Below are positions 1 through 7,192 of a DNA stretch of 8,124 bases, in pieces. The DNA lies in assembly GCA_004376435.1 (NCBI GenBank), contig SOJS01000040.1, forward strand, positions 1 to 8,124, read 5' to 3'. The position numbers were made by a program, and so were the translations under genes. The notes beneath the pieces are model-generated. The model was not told where the DNA came from, did not search any database, and saw only the letters and a list, made by a program, of their open reading frames with translations. Origin of the DNA: Dehalococcoidia bacterium. GTDB taxonomy: Bacteria > Chloroflexota > Dehalococcoidia > Dehalococcoidales > JAUVZE01. The stretch's first letter is position 1. Each line of letters opens with the position of its first letter.

Positions 1-365
1 AATCACGACTTTACCGCTCGTGGGGGGCTGACATTATTGGTATGACGGCACTGCCTGAAGCCAAGCTGGCACGGGAGGCAGAAATCTGCTACGCTGTTAT
101 CGCCTGCGTTACTGACTATGATAGCTGGTGGGAGAGAAAGCAGCCGGTGACGGTGGATGTTATCCTGAAGACCCAGCGCCAGAACATTGATAACACCAAA
201 AAGACTATCAAGCTGGCTGTCAGCCGAATACCGGCGGGGCGAGGCTGTGACTGCGCTCAGGCGCTGGAGGGGGCTATTGTTACCGCCCCCGAGCTTATAC
301 CAGCCGAGCAAAAGAAAAAGCTTGACCTGATAATTGGCAAGTATTTAGCCAGGGGAGGTAGCTAG
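1..365 (+). CDS. mtnP: S-methyl-5'-thioadenosine phosphorylase, C-terminal part (5' truncated by window edge)
   Basis: This enzyme splits 5'-methylthioadenosine with phosphate into adenine and 5-methylthioribose-1-phosphate, clearing the by-product of SAM-dependent polyamine and related reactions in the cytosol. The reading frame is open from base 3 with no start codon, so the gene begins upstream; the ATG at 42 is internal, because family-like sequence (SRLYRSWGADIIGM) precedes it. About 120 residues are visible. The TDYD motif at bases 111-122 carries the two aspartates that in the MTAP/PNP family select a 6-aminopurine, so adenine nucleosides are favoured over inosine. A Cys-Asp-Cys motif at 246-254 resembles the C-terminal CXC motif described for archaeal MTAP/PNP enzymes. 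The stop is TAG at 363-365, and the next gene starts 7 bases later. The family call is firm; the MTAP versus MTIP distinction rests on TDYD only, as the N-terminus is missing. Confidence 0.9.
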   Translation, partial: SRLYRSWGADIIGMTALPEAKLAREAEICYAVIACVTDYDSWWERKQPVTVDVILKTQRQNIDNTKKTIKLAVSRIPAGRGCDCAQALEGAIVTAPELIPAEQKKKLDLIIGKYLARGGS

Positions 366-372
366 CGGCGCT

Positions 373-1398
373 ATGCCCGATATAGAATTTGGTTGCCTGC
401 CCACCGTTATTGGCAGTATGCCCCACACCGACCCCAAGGCGGCATGCTCACCGATTACCCGCTATTTGAAGGATATCCCTGCCTGGCCCCAGCTGCCCAA
501 TCGCTCCTTTCTGGAGAATATGTATGCCCAGTTTAGCCAGGGCTTTCCCGGCGTGGTAGTTAAAGATAACAGTATCTATATTGACCGTTCCCAGGAGGTG
601 GACAAGCCGCTTGAGGAGCTCTATACCGCCTACTTGGAAGATGACATTAATAAATACCCCGTTAGCCCAGAATATGCCGCCGGGCTGGACAGCTTTTTAG
701 CCCTGAAGGACCTCTCGCCAAGAATGGTTAAGGGGCAGATAACGGGACCAATTACCTGGGGGCTGACCGTTGCCGATGACAGCCGCAAGGCGGTGCTCTA
801 TGATGATGTCCTGGCTGATGCCGTCCCCAAGCTGCTGCGGCTAAAGGCAGCCTGGCAGGAAAAAAGGTTAAAGGAAATCAGCCCCGATACCATTATCTTT
901 GTTGATGAGCCGTATATGGCTGCCTTCGGCTCGGTCTCAATGTCGCTCTCCAGAGAAAGGGTTATCAGCCTTGTTGATGAGGTCTTGGGTGGCATTGGCG
1001 GGCTGAAGGGCGTTCACTGCTGTGGCAATACTGACTGGTCAGTTATCCTGGCTACCAGCGCCGACATCCTGAGCTTTGACGCCTATAACTATGCCCAGTC
1101 GCTGAGCCTCTACCCAGCCGAGGTAAAGAAATTCCTTGAGCGGCGGGGGGCTATTGCCTGGGGGATTGTGCCCAATGATGAGGAATCTCTGACCGGGGAA
1201 TCGGTAGCCAGCCTTAAAGACCGCCTTGAGGAGGCAATGGCACCCTTTACCAGACAGGGTATCCGCCATCGGCAGCTGATAGAGCAGGGGCTGCTTACCC
1301 CCAGCTGCGGCCTGGCTTCCCTGACCGAAGAGGCATCAGAGCGGGCGCTGGAACTGCTGGTGGAGCTATCACTCAAGGTAAGAGAGCGCTATCTATAA
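373..1398 (+). CDS. metE: Core MetE-type methionine synthase (catalytic domain only, probably corrinoid-protein dependent)
   Basis: 341 residues, less than half of classical cobalamin-independent methionine synthase (about 750): only the C-terminal UROD/MetE-like barrel is present. Expected zinc ligands are visible: His215 and Cys217 in [10 protein letters not shown] and Cys312 in TPSCGL; Asp236 in SFDAYNY stands about where MetE has its Glu ligand. FVDEPY (176-181) matches the MetE DEP motif, and [10 protein letters not shown] (121-130) is typical of the barrel. In Dehalococcoides a short MetE of this kind makes methionine from homocysteine using methyl groups from the corrinoid iron-sulfur protein of the Wood-Ljungdahl pathway instead of methyl-tetrahydrofolate. 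The same role is inferred here from length, motifs and neighbours; classical metE would be a misleading label. The ATG at 373 is the only sensible start, but its best ribosome site (GGGGAGG, 352-358) lies an unusual 14 bases upstream, inside mtnP. Confidence 0.85.
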   Translation: MPDIEFGCLPTVIGSMPHTDPKAACSPITRYLKDIPAWPQLPNRSFLENMYAQFSQGFPGVVVKDNSIYIDRSQEVDKPLEELYTAYLEDDINKYPVSPEYAAGLDSFLALKDLSPRMVKGQITGPITWGLTVADDSRKAVLYDDVLADAVPKLLRLKAAWQEKRLKEISPDTIIFVDEPYMAAFGSVSMSLSRERVISLVDEVLGGIGGLKGVHCCGNTDWSVILATSADILSFDAYNYAQSLSLYPAEVKKFLERRGAIAWGIVPNDEESLTGESVASLKDRLEEAMAPFTRQGIRHRQLIEQGLLTPSCGLASLTEEASERALELLVELSLKVRERYL

Positions 1399-1404
1399 GA
1401 GGAG
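1399..1404 (+). promoter_or_regulatory. Ribosome binding site fixing the GTG start at 1413
   Basis: GAGGAG lies directly after the core metE stop and 8 bases before GTG 1413. The rival TTG at 1408 would have a spacing of only 3 and opens a different frame with no recognisable protein, so this site decides for the GTG start. Confidence 0.7.
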
Positions 1405-1412
1405 AAATTGCA

Positions 1413-1631
1413 GTGGACTGCCAGATTGAAAAAAATAAGGCGAGATGCCCCTGCACTTATGAGCCCTGCTCCAGAAAGGGTAAGTGCTGTGAATGCATCT
1501 TGTATCACAAGGAGTATGGCGAGCTCCCCGCCTGCTTGTTTCCCCCCGAGGTGGAAAAGAGCTATGACCGCTCCATTGGTCGCTTTGTTAAGACTTTTGC
1601 TGTGAAGGTTAAAGAAAGTGAACAAGAGTAA
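1413..1631 (+). CDS. Small cysteine-rich DUF6485-type protein
   Basis: 72 residues starting at GTG 1413, 14 bases after core metE. It carries eight cysteines: Cys3, Cys12, Cys14, Cys19, Cys25, Cys26, Cys28 and Cys41. The core reads [17 protein letters not shown] (12-28), followed by a stretch around [17 protein letters not shown] (38-54). This matches my memory of the DUF6485 family of short proteins from anaerobic bacteria and archaea, often annotated only as 'cytosolic protein'. The cysteine spacing suggests a bound metal (zinc or an iron-sulfur cluster), which is inference. There is no signal peptide or membrane segment. Its position beside a zinc methyltransferase could mean a helper or metal-handling role in methyl transfer, but nothing in the sequence proves this. 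The tail (KVKESEQE) overlaps the next small reading frame. Confidence 0.8.
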   Translation: MDCQIEKNKARCPCTYEPCSRKGKCCECILYHKEYGELPACLFPPEVEKSYDRSIGRFVKTFAVKVKESEQE

Positions 1632-1719
1632 AAGAGTGGCCACTTTAAAACACCGGCGCCGCAAAAAGAAGCTAGAGGAAAGAAGAAAGGCTCAGGTCAA
1701 ACAACAGAGCCGCCGATGA
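1618..1719 (+). CDS. Small highly basic protein, 33 residues, unrecognised
   Basis: A short frame from GTG 1618 to TGA 1717-1719 encodes a peptide with about half Lys/Arg, reading [18 protein letters not shown] at its N-terminus and ending [13 protein letters not shown] second GTG at 1636 would give 27 residues; GAAGG at 1604-1608 sits 9 bases before 1618 and favours the longer form. The frame overlaps the end of the DUF6485 gene by 14 bases, and its stop overlaps the next ATG as ATGA (1716-1719), the usual sign of translational coupling. It also fills what would otherwise be an 84-base gap in a compact operon. The charge pattern suggests a single helix that binds RNA, ribosome or DNA. I do not recognise a family, and a chance open frame this short remains possible. 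Confidence 0.5.
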   Translation: MNKSKRVATLKHRRRKKKLEERRKAQVKQQSRR

Positions 1720-2252
1720 AGCAAGTCTATCTGCTTACTGGTATGCCGGGGACAGGGAAGACCAGCCTTATCAAGCAGGCAGTAGCCGGGATGAAAGGGA
1801 AGGCGGGTGGGTTCTACACCGAGGAAATCCGCAGCCAGGGGATAAGGCAGGGCTTCAGGCTGGTTACCATTGATGGTAGGAGTGCTGCCTTGGCTCATGT
1901 TGACCTTGATAGCCCCTATCGGGTAAGTAAATACGGGGTTGACATTGAGAGTATTGATGAGGTGGGTGTCTCTGCCCTGCGCCGGGCGGCTGGGGAGTGC
2001 GAGCTGGTGGTTATTGATGAAATTGGCAAGATGGAGCTTTTCTCCGCTAGCTTCCGGGAGGCTGTCTTAGAGATAATTGACAGTGGCAAGAGGGTTCTGG
2101 GGACTATCATGCTCAAGCCCAACCCGTTGGCAGATGCTATCAAGCGCCGACCCGAGGTAAATTTGATAACCGTAACCAGAAATAACCACCAAAAGGTACT
2201 TGCCGAGTTAAGGCACTGGCTGGAAGCCGCCGGCAGTGGGGAGGGGGAGTGA
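1716..2252 (+). CDS. THEP1-type nucleoside-triphosphatase (NTPase_1 family)
   Basis: 178 residues, normal length for the THEP1/NTPase_1 family (PF03266), soluble P-loop enzymes that hydrolyse ATP, GTP and other NTPs slowly and whose true substrate is unknown. Walker A is GMPGTGKTS (9-17), a family signature GGFYTEEIR follows at 31-39, and Walker B is VVIDEIGKME (98-107), where the Glu of IDEIG is the likely catalytic base. The ATG at 1716 overlaps the stop of the preceding small frame (ATGA), and the stop at 2250-2252 shares one base with the next ATG (TGATG), so it is probably translated in a coupled way with both. The family call is firm. Its cellular role is not known; nucleotide clean-up or a kinase acting on a modified nucleoside are both possible. 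Confidence 0.9.
   Translation: MKQVYLLTGMPGTGKTSLIKQAVAGMKGKAGGFYTEEIRSQGIRQGFRLVTIDGRSAALAHVDLDSPYRVSKYGVDIESIDEVGVSALRRAAGECELVVIDEIGKMELFSASFREAVLEIIDSGKRVLGTIMLKPNPLADAIKRRPEVNLITVTRNNHQKVLAELRHWLEAAGSGEGE
2240..2244 (+). promoter_or_regulatory. Ribosome binding site choosing ATG 2252 over GTG 2249
   Basis: GGAGG inside the end of the THEP1 gene is 7 bases from ATG 2252 but only 4 from the in-frame GTG at 2249. The ATG is therefore preferred, giving the common one-base TGATG overlap. Confidence 0.6.
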
Positions 2253-3250
2253 TGGCACTGCCAGAGCTGGCTCGGGCGCTGCTTGAGCCGAAGGCATATC
2301 CCGAGCCGACAAAGAAGGTGGAGCTGGCGCAGACCCAGATGTCCTTTGTCTTTCTTGCTGATGACTATGTCTATAAGGTAAAGAAGGCGGTAAATCTGGG
2401 CTATCTGGACTACACCACCCTGGAGAAGCGCCGCTTCTACTGCCAGCGGGAGGTTGAGCTTAACTGCCGCCTTTCCCCCGATGTCTATCTTGGAGTGGTG
2501 CCGGTAATCAGAAATAAGGGCGGTATTTCTATGGGCGGTCAGGGCGAGATTATAGAGTATGCCGTCAGGATGCGCCGTCTTCCCCAGCCGGCAATGATGG
2601 ATGTGCTGCTAACCAAAAACAAGGTATCGCCACAAATGGTAACCAATCTGGCGCAAAAGCTGGCTGAGTTTCACCAGCAGGCGGAGACCAGTGCCGCCAT
2701 CAGCACCTTTGGTGGCCTTGATGTTGTCACCCAGAACAGCGAGGAAAACTTCACCCAGACGGAAAAATACATCACTAGCACCATCTCCCAGAAAAATTAC
2801 CGCCGCCTTAAGGCTTACAGTGATGGTTTCATTGATAAAAATGCTTCTCTATTTCGTAGGCGAGTCGCCGAGGGCAGGATACGGGACTGTCATGGTGACC
2901 TCCACGCTGCCCATATCTGCTTTGCTGATGACATCTATATCTATGACTGCATTGAGTTTAATGACCGCTTCCGCTACTGCGATGTTGCCTCTGAAGTCGC
3001 CTTTCTGGCTATGGACTTAGACCACTACCGGCGACCTGACCTGTCAGCCACCTTTATCACTGCCTATGTGGATAAGAGCCGGGACAGGGGGCTGCTTGAG
3101 CTGCTTACCTTCTATAAGTGCTATCGGGCTTATGTGCGGGGGAAGGTGGAGAGCTTCAAGCTTGATGACCCCCATATCTCTGAAGAGGAGAAGAAAAAAG
3201 TTCTAGCTACCGCCAGGGGTTATTTTGAGCTGGCGGAATCATATATATGA
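2252..3250 (+). CDS. Aminoglycoside phosphotransferase-like kinase (COG2187 family, stand-alone kinase half)
   Basis: 332 residues from ATG 2252. The fold is that of the APH/choline-kinase superfamily: YVYKVKK (39-45) holds the ATP-binding lysine, CHGDLHAAHICF (213-224) is the catalytic loop with Asp216, and IYDCIEFNDRFRY (230-242) supplies the metal-binding Asp and the sequence typical of COG2187. A His (221) takes the place of the usual catalytic-loop Asn; I believe this is common in COG2187, so it need not mean inactivity. In many proteobacteria this domain is fused to a COG0645 P-loop kinase; here it ends after the APH half, and a COG0645 gene sits one gene downstream. The substrate is unknown, and the label 'aminoglycoside' does not imply drug resistance. 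The gene overlaps the THEP1 stop by one base. Confidence 0.85.
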   Translation: MALPELARALLEPKAYPEPTKKVELAQTQMSFVFLADDYVYKVKKAVNLGYLDYTTLEKRRFYCQREVELNCRLSPDVYLGVVPVIRNKGGISMGGQGEIIEYAVRMRRLPQPAMMDVLLTKNKVSPQMVTNLAQKLAEFHQQAETSAAISTFGGLDVVTQNSEENFTQTEKYITSTISQKNYRRLKAYSDGFIDKNASLFRRRVAEGRIRDCHGDLHAAHICFADDIYIYDCIEFNDRFRYCDVASEVAFLAMDLDHYRRPDLSATFITAYVDKSRDRGLLELLTFYKCYRAYVRGKVESFKLDDPHISEEEKKKVLATARGYFELAESYI

Positions 3251-3278
3251 CATGCTCGGCTTTTAAGGAGAAAGTCTT

Positions 3279-3932
3279 ATGTATATCTCATCCTGGAGTG
3301 GCGGTAAGGACAGTTGCTTTGCCTGTTATCAGGCTGGCGCTAAGGGATATAATGTATCTTACCTGTTGAATTTTATTTCCACAGAGTACAAAAGGGTGAG
3401 TTTTCACGGCACGGAGGCGAGATTAATTCAGTTGCAGGCTGAGGCAATGGGCATCCCCCTGCTGCAGAAAGAGACAACACCAAGCGGGTATGAAAAGGAG
3501 TTTAAGGAGGCGGTAAAGAGTTTAATCCCTAACGGTGGCGGTGGCATGGTTTTCGGCGATATCTACCTGGAGGAGCATAAGGAGTGGACGGAGAGGGTCT
3601 GCCGAGAGTTAGGCATTAAGGCGGTCGAGCCACTGTGGCTAAGAGACCAGGAGGGGGTTATCCTTGAGTTTATAGATGCCGGCTTTGAGGCGACGATAGT
3701 CAGCGCCAAAGCTGATTTATTTGATGCTAGCTGGCTTGGGCGCAAGGTGGACAGGGAATTTCTGGGGTATCTAAAGGAGAAAAATATTGACCTCTGTGGA
3801 GAGAATGGTGAGTACCACACGCTGGTGACCGCTGCCCCCCTATTTAAGAAAAGGATAGAGATAACCAGAAGCCAGCCGATTAGAAGAGACGGCTTCTGGT
3901 TTCTGGATACCATTGAATATTCATTGCTTTAG
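3279..3932 (+). CDS. Diphthine-ammonia-ligase-like ATP pyrophosphatase (PF01902, COG2102)
   Basis: 217 residues, the usual size of the prokaryotic family. The PP-loop SGGKDS lies at 7-12, FHGT at 42-45, the family block VFGDIYLEEHKEW at 91-103 and CGENGEYHT at 173-181. Members adenylate a substrate with release of pyrophosphate and then usually amidate it; the eukaryotic and archaeal relative Dph6 makes the last step of diphthamide on elongation factor 2. Bacterial EF-G lacks diphthamide, so the bacterial substrate must differ and is unknown. A clear AAGGAG (3265-3270) stands 8 bases before ATG 3279, after a 28-base gap from the kinase gene. The gene lies exactly between the two halves of what elsewhere is a COG2187-COG0645 fusion, suggesting a shared pathway (inference). 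An 11-base-arm inverted repeat lies within its last codons. Confidence 0.88.
   Translation: MYISSWSGGKDSCFACYQAGAKGYNVSYLLNFISTEYKRVSFHGTEARLIQLQAEAMGIPLLQKETTPSGYEKEFKEAVKSLIPNGGGGMVFGDIYLEEHKEWTERVCRELGIKAVEPLWLRDQEGVILEFIDAGFEATIVSAKADLFDASWLGRKVDREFLGYLKEKNIDLCGENGEYHTLVTAAPLFKKRIEITRSQPIRRDGFWFLDTIEYSLL
3863..3901 (+). repeat. Perfect 11-bp inverted repeat inside the 3' end of the ATP-pyrophosphatase gene
   Basis: AACCAGAAGCC at 3863-3873 pairs exactly with GGCTTCTGGTT at 3891-3901, with a 17-base loop. It lies in coding sequence about 30 bases before the ribosome site of the next gene and has no T-run, so it is not a standard terminator. A role in mRNA stability or in tuning translation of the next gene is possible; chance is not excluded. 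Confidence 0.55.
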
Positions 3933-3937
3933 GGAGG
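3932..3937 (+). promoter_or_regulatory. Ribosome binding site for a TTG start
   Basis: GGGAGG overlaps the stop region of the upstream gene and is 7 bases before TTG 3945. The nearby ATG at 3940 runs ATG-AAT-TGA and ends at once, so TTG is the only start that gives the full P-loop protein. Confidence 0.6.
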
Positions 3938-3944
3938 TAATGAA

Positions 3945-4547
3945 TTGAGAGAGCCGTTTGTCAGGTTTATAGAAAAGAATTTGGGCACTGGTTTTCTCCT
4001 TATCGCCTGTGGTCTCCCCGGCACCTGGAAGACGGAGACAACTGAGGAGGTGGCGCGGATTAAGGGCTACCCCCGGCTTCGGACTGACCTCATCAGATTA
4101 GAGGTGCTTAAAGGTGAGGATATTTTTGATGAGAAGGTCGCCTCGGATATGGACAAGCGGCAAATGGTCTATGATGAGATGTTCCATCAGGCGGATGAAG
4201 CCTTAAACAGAGGCGATGGCGCCATACTTGATGCCACTTTCATCGCCCAGTCATTAAGGAAGCAGGCGGCGGCAGTTGCCGCCAGACACAATAAGACATT
4301 TGTCATCCTGCAGACGGACTGCCCGCCAGAGGTAGCCATTGGGCGCATACTGAAAAGGACCAGGGAGGATTACCAGTCAAACGCCCTGACTGAGCAGGCT
4401 TACCGCAATAACAAAAAGAGGTTTGAGGCAGTTGACCTGGATGACCTGAAAAGCTCATATCCCGGTCTGGCTATCATCCACCTGATAGTCGATACCAGCC
4501 ATGACCTGCCTCAGGACTGGTATATCACTGCTATGGCCAAGAAGTAA
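3945..4547 (+). CDS. AAA_33 / COG0645-type P-loop kinase with altered Walker A
   Basis: 200 residues from a TTG start, the size of stand-alone COG0645 proteins. These are predicted small-molecule kinases related to zeta toxin, polynucleotide kinase and gluconate kinase. Visible features: Walker A GLPGTWKTET (23-32), RLRTDLIR (44-51) with the substrate-side Arg-Thr-Asp, DATF (96-99) as the second acidic motif, and a lid-like block IGRILKRTRE (132-141). The Walker A consensus is GxxGxGK[ST]; here Trp28 replaces the last glycine (TGG at 4024-4026, one base from GGG). Such a bulky residue in the P-loop may weaken or change nucleotide binding unless the loop is adapted. The gene is the natural partner of the COG2187 kinase two genes upstream, with which it is fused in other bacteria. 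The substrate is unknown. The family call is good; activity is uncertain. Confidence 0.82.
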   Translation: MREPFVRFIEKNLGTGFLLIACGLPGTWKTETTEEVARIKGYPRLRTDLIRLEVLKGEDIFDEKVASDMDKRQMVYDEMFHQADEALNRGDGAILDATFIAQSLRKQAAAVAARHNKTFVILQTDCPPEVAIGRILKRTREDYQSNALTEQAYRNNKKRFEAVDLDDLKSSYPGLAIIHLIVDTSHDLPQDWYITAMAKK

Positions 4548-5932
<1,385 letters not shown>

Positions 5933-5948
5933 AGAAACGGAGGCTAAA

Positions 5949-7169
5949 ATGACCAGTAGTTTTACCAGCTCACCAAAATACATGTTTACCTCAGAGTCAG
6001 TTACCGAGGGGCATCCTGATAAGCTGTGTGACCAGATATCAGATGCCATTCTTGATGCCATACTGGGGAAAGACCCTGTTGCCCGCGTTGCCTGTGAGAC
6101 GGCGGTAACCAATGGCTTGATAGTTGTTATGGGGGAAATTACCACTGATTGCTATGTTGACATTCCGCAGGTAGTGCGGGCGGTGGTTCGTGATGTCGGC
6201 TACATCTATCCTGAGTATGGCTTTGAGTATCAGTCCTGCGGGGTGATGGTTTCTATTAAGGAGCAGTCCGGCGACATTGCCTTGGGGGTGGATAAGTCAC
6301 TGGAGGCAAAGGCAGCCTCAACCGAGCCAGACCTTGATGGGATAGGGGCTGGCGACCAGGGGATGATGGTTGGTTTTGCCTGCACCGAGACAAATGAACT
6401 GATGCCACTGCCCATTTCCCTGGCGCATAAGTTGTGTCGGCGTCTGGCTCAGGTGAGAAAGGATAAAACTCTGCCCTACCTCCGCCCCGATGGCAAATCT
6501 CAGGTAACTGTGGAATATAGCAATGGCACCCCGAAGCGGGTGGATAGCGTGGTCATTGGCGCCCAGCACAACCCCGATGTCAGCAGTCGCCAGATAGAGA
6601 AGGATATTATTGAGCAGGTAGTTAGGGTAGTTATCCCGCCCCAGCTTATGGATGACAGGACCAGGTTTTATGTTAATGCTACCGGTCGCTTTGTCATTGG
6701 TGGCCCGGTATCTGATACTGGCTTTACCGGCCGCAAGATTCTGGTTGATACCTACGGCGGCATTGCCCGCCACGGCGGCGGCGCTTTCTCCGGTAAAGAC
6801 CCGACCAAGGTTGACCGCTCGGCGACTTATATGGCTCGCTATATCGCCAAAAATGTTGTCGCCGCTGGGCTGGTGGAGCGGCTTGAGCTCCAGATTTCCT
6901 ATGTTATTGGCGTCGCCCACCCCCTCTCTGTCTCAGTTGAGACCTTTGGCACGGCTAAGGTTGACCAGGGGGTAATACTGGAGCTGATTAACAAACACTT
7001 TGACTTAAGACCGGCGGCTATTATCCAGACCCTTGACCTGCGCCGCCCCATATACCGGCAGACCGCCTGTTACGGGCACTTCGGCCGTGATGACCTTGAC
7101 CTTCCCTGGGAAAAAACCGATAAGGCTGAAACCCTGAGGGCTGAGGCACTGGGTAAAAGCGGAGAGTAA
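5949..7169 (+). CDS. metK: S-adenosylmethionine synthetase (methionine adenosyltransferase)
   Basis: 406 residues, slightly longer than the roughly 385-residue E. coli enzyme and typical of Gram-positive or Chloroflexi-type MetK. It makes SAM from methionine and ATP in the cytosol, with release of phosphate and pyrophosphate. Signatures in order: [18 protein letters not shown] (15-32), the ATP-binding [12 protein letters not shown] (133-144), and the phosphate-binding [17 protein letters not shown] (276-292). All look intact. GGAGG (5939-5943) lies 5 bases before ATG 5949, and the gap from ahcY is 16 bases, so the two are almost certainly co-transcribed. With core MetE and AhcY it closes the methionine-SAM-homocysteine cycle within the window. 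Confidence 0.97.
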   Translation: MTSSFTSSPKYMFTSESVTEGHPDKLCDQISDAILDAILGKDPVARVACETAVTNGLIVVMGEITTDCYVDIPQVVRAVVRDVGYIYPEYGFEYQSCGVMVSIKEQSGDIALGVDKSLEAKAASTEPDLDGIGAGDQGMMVGFACTETNELMPLPISLAHKLCRRLAQVRKDKTLPYLRPDGKSQVTVEYSNGTPKRVDSVVIGAQHNPDVSSRQIEKDIIEQVVRVVIPPQLMDDRTRFYVNATGRFVIGGPVSDTGFTGRKILVDTYGGIARHGGGAFSGKDPTKVDRSATYMARYIAKNVVAAGLVERLELQISYVIGVAHPLSVSVETFGTAKVDQGVILELINKHFDLRPAAIIQTLDLRRPIYRQTACYGHFGRDDLDLPWEKTDKAETLRAEALGKSGE

Positions 7170-7192
7170 GGTGCTGACAAAGGAGGGGAGGA

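Noticed and set aside
42..365. A complete 107-residue gene starting at ATG 42
   Set aside because: The frame is open to the window start and encodes MTAP-like sequence before the ATG, so the Met is internal and the gene is simply cut by the window.
1408..1605. TTG-started plus-strand frame after core metE
   Set aside because: The ribosome site is only 3 bases away and the product is featureless; the overlapping frame from GTG 1413 has conserved-looking cysteines and correct spacing.
2691..3020. 109-residue plus-strand frame inside the COG2187 kinase gene
   Set aside because: The host frame carries the catalytic HGDLH and DCIEFND motifs here; the other frame is low-complexity Ser/Thr/Leu and has no ribosome site of note.
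2252..3250. Aminoglycoside resistance gene
   Set aside because: The sequence fits the COG2187 housekeeping-type kinase family found beside P-loop kinases, not known resistance phosphotransferases, and the operon context is metabolic.
6318..6920. 200-residue open frame on the minus strand
   Set aside because: It lies wholly inside metK, which has every expected motif; the minus-strand product shows no recognisable domain and is a shadow of GC-rich codons.
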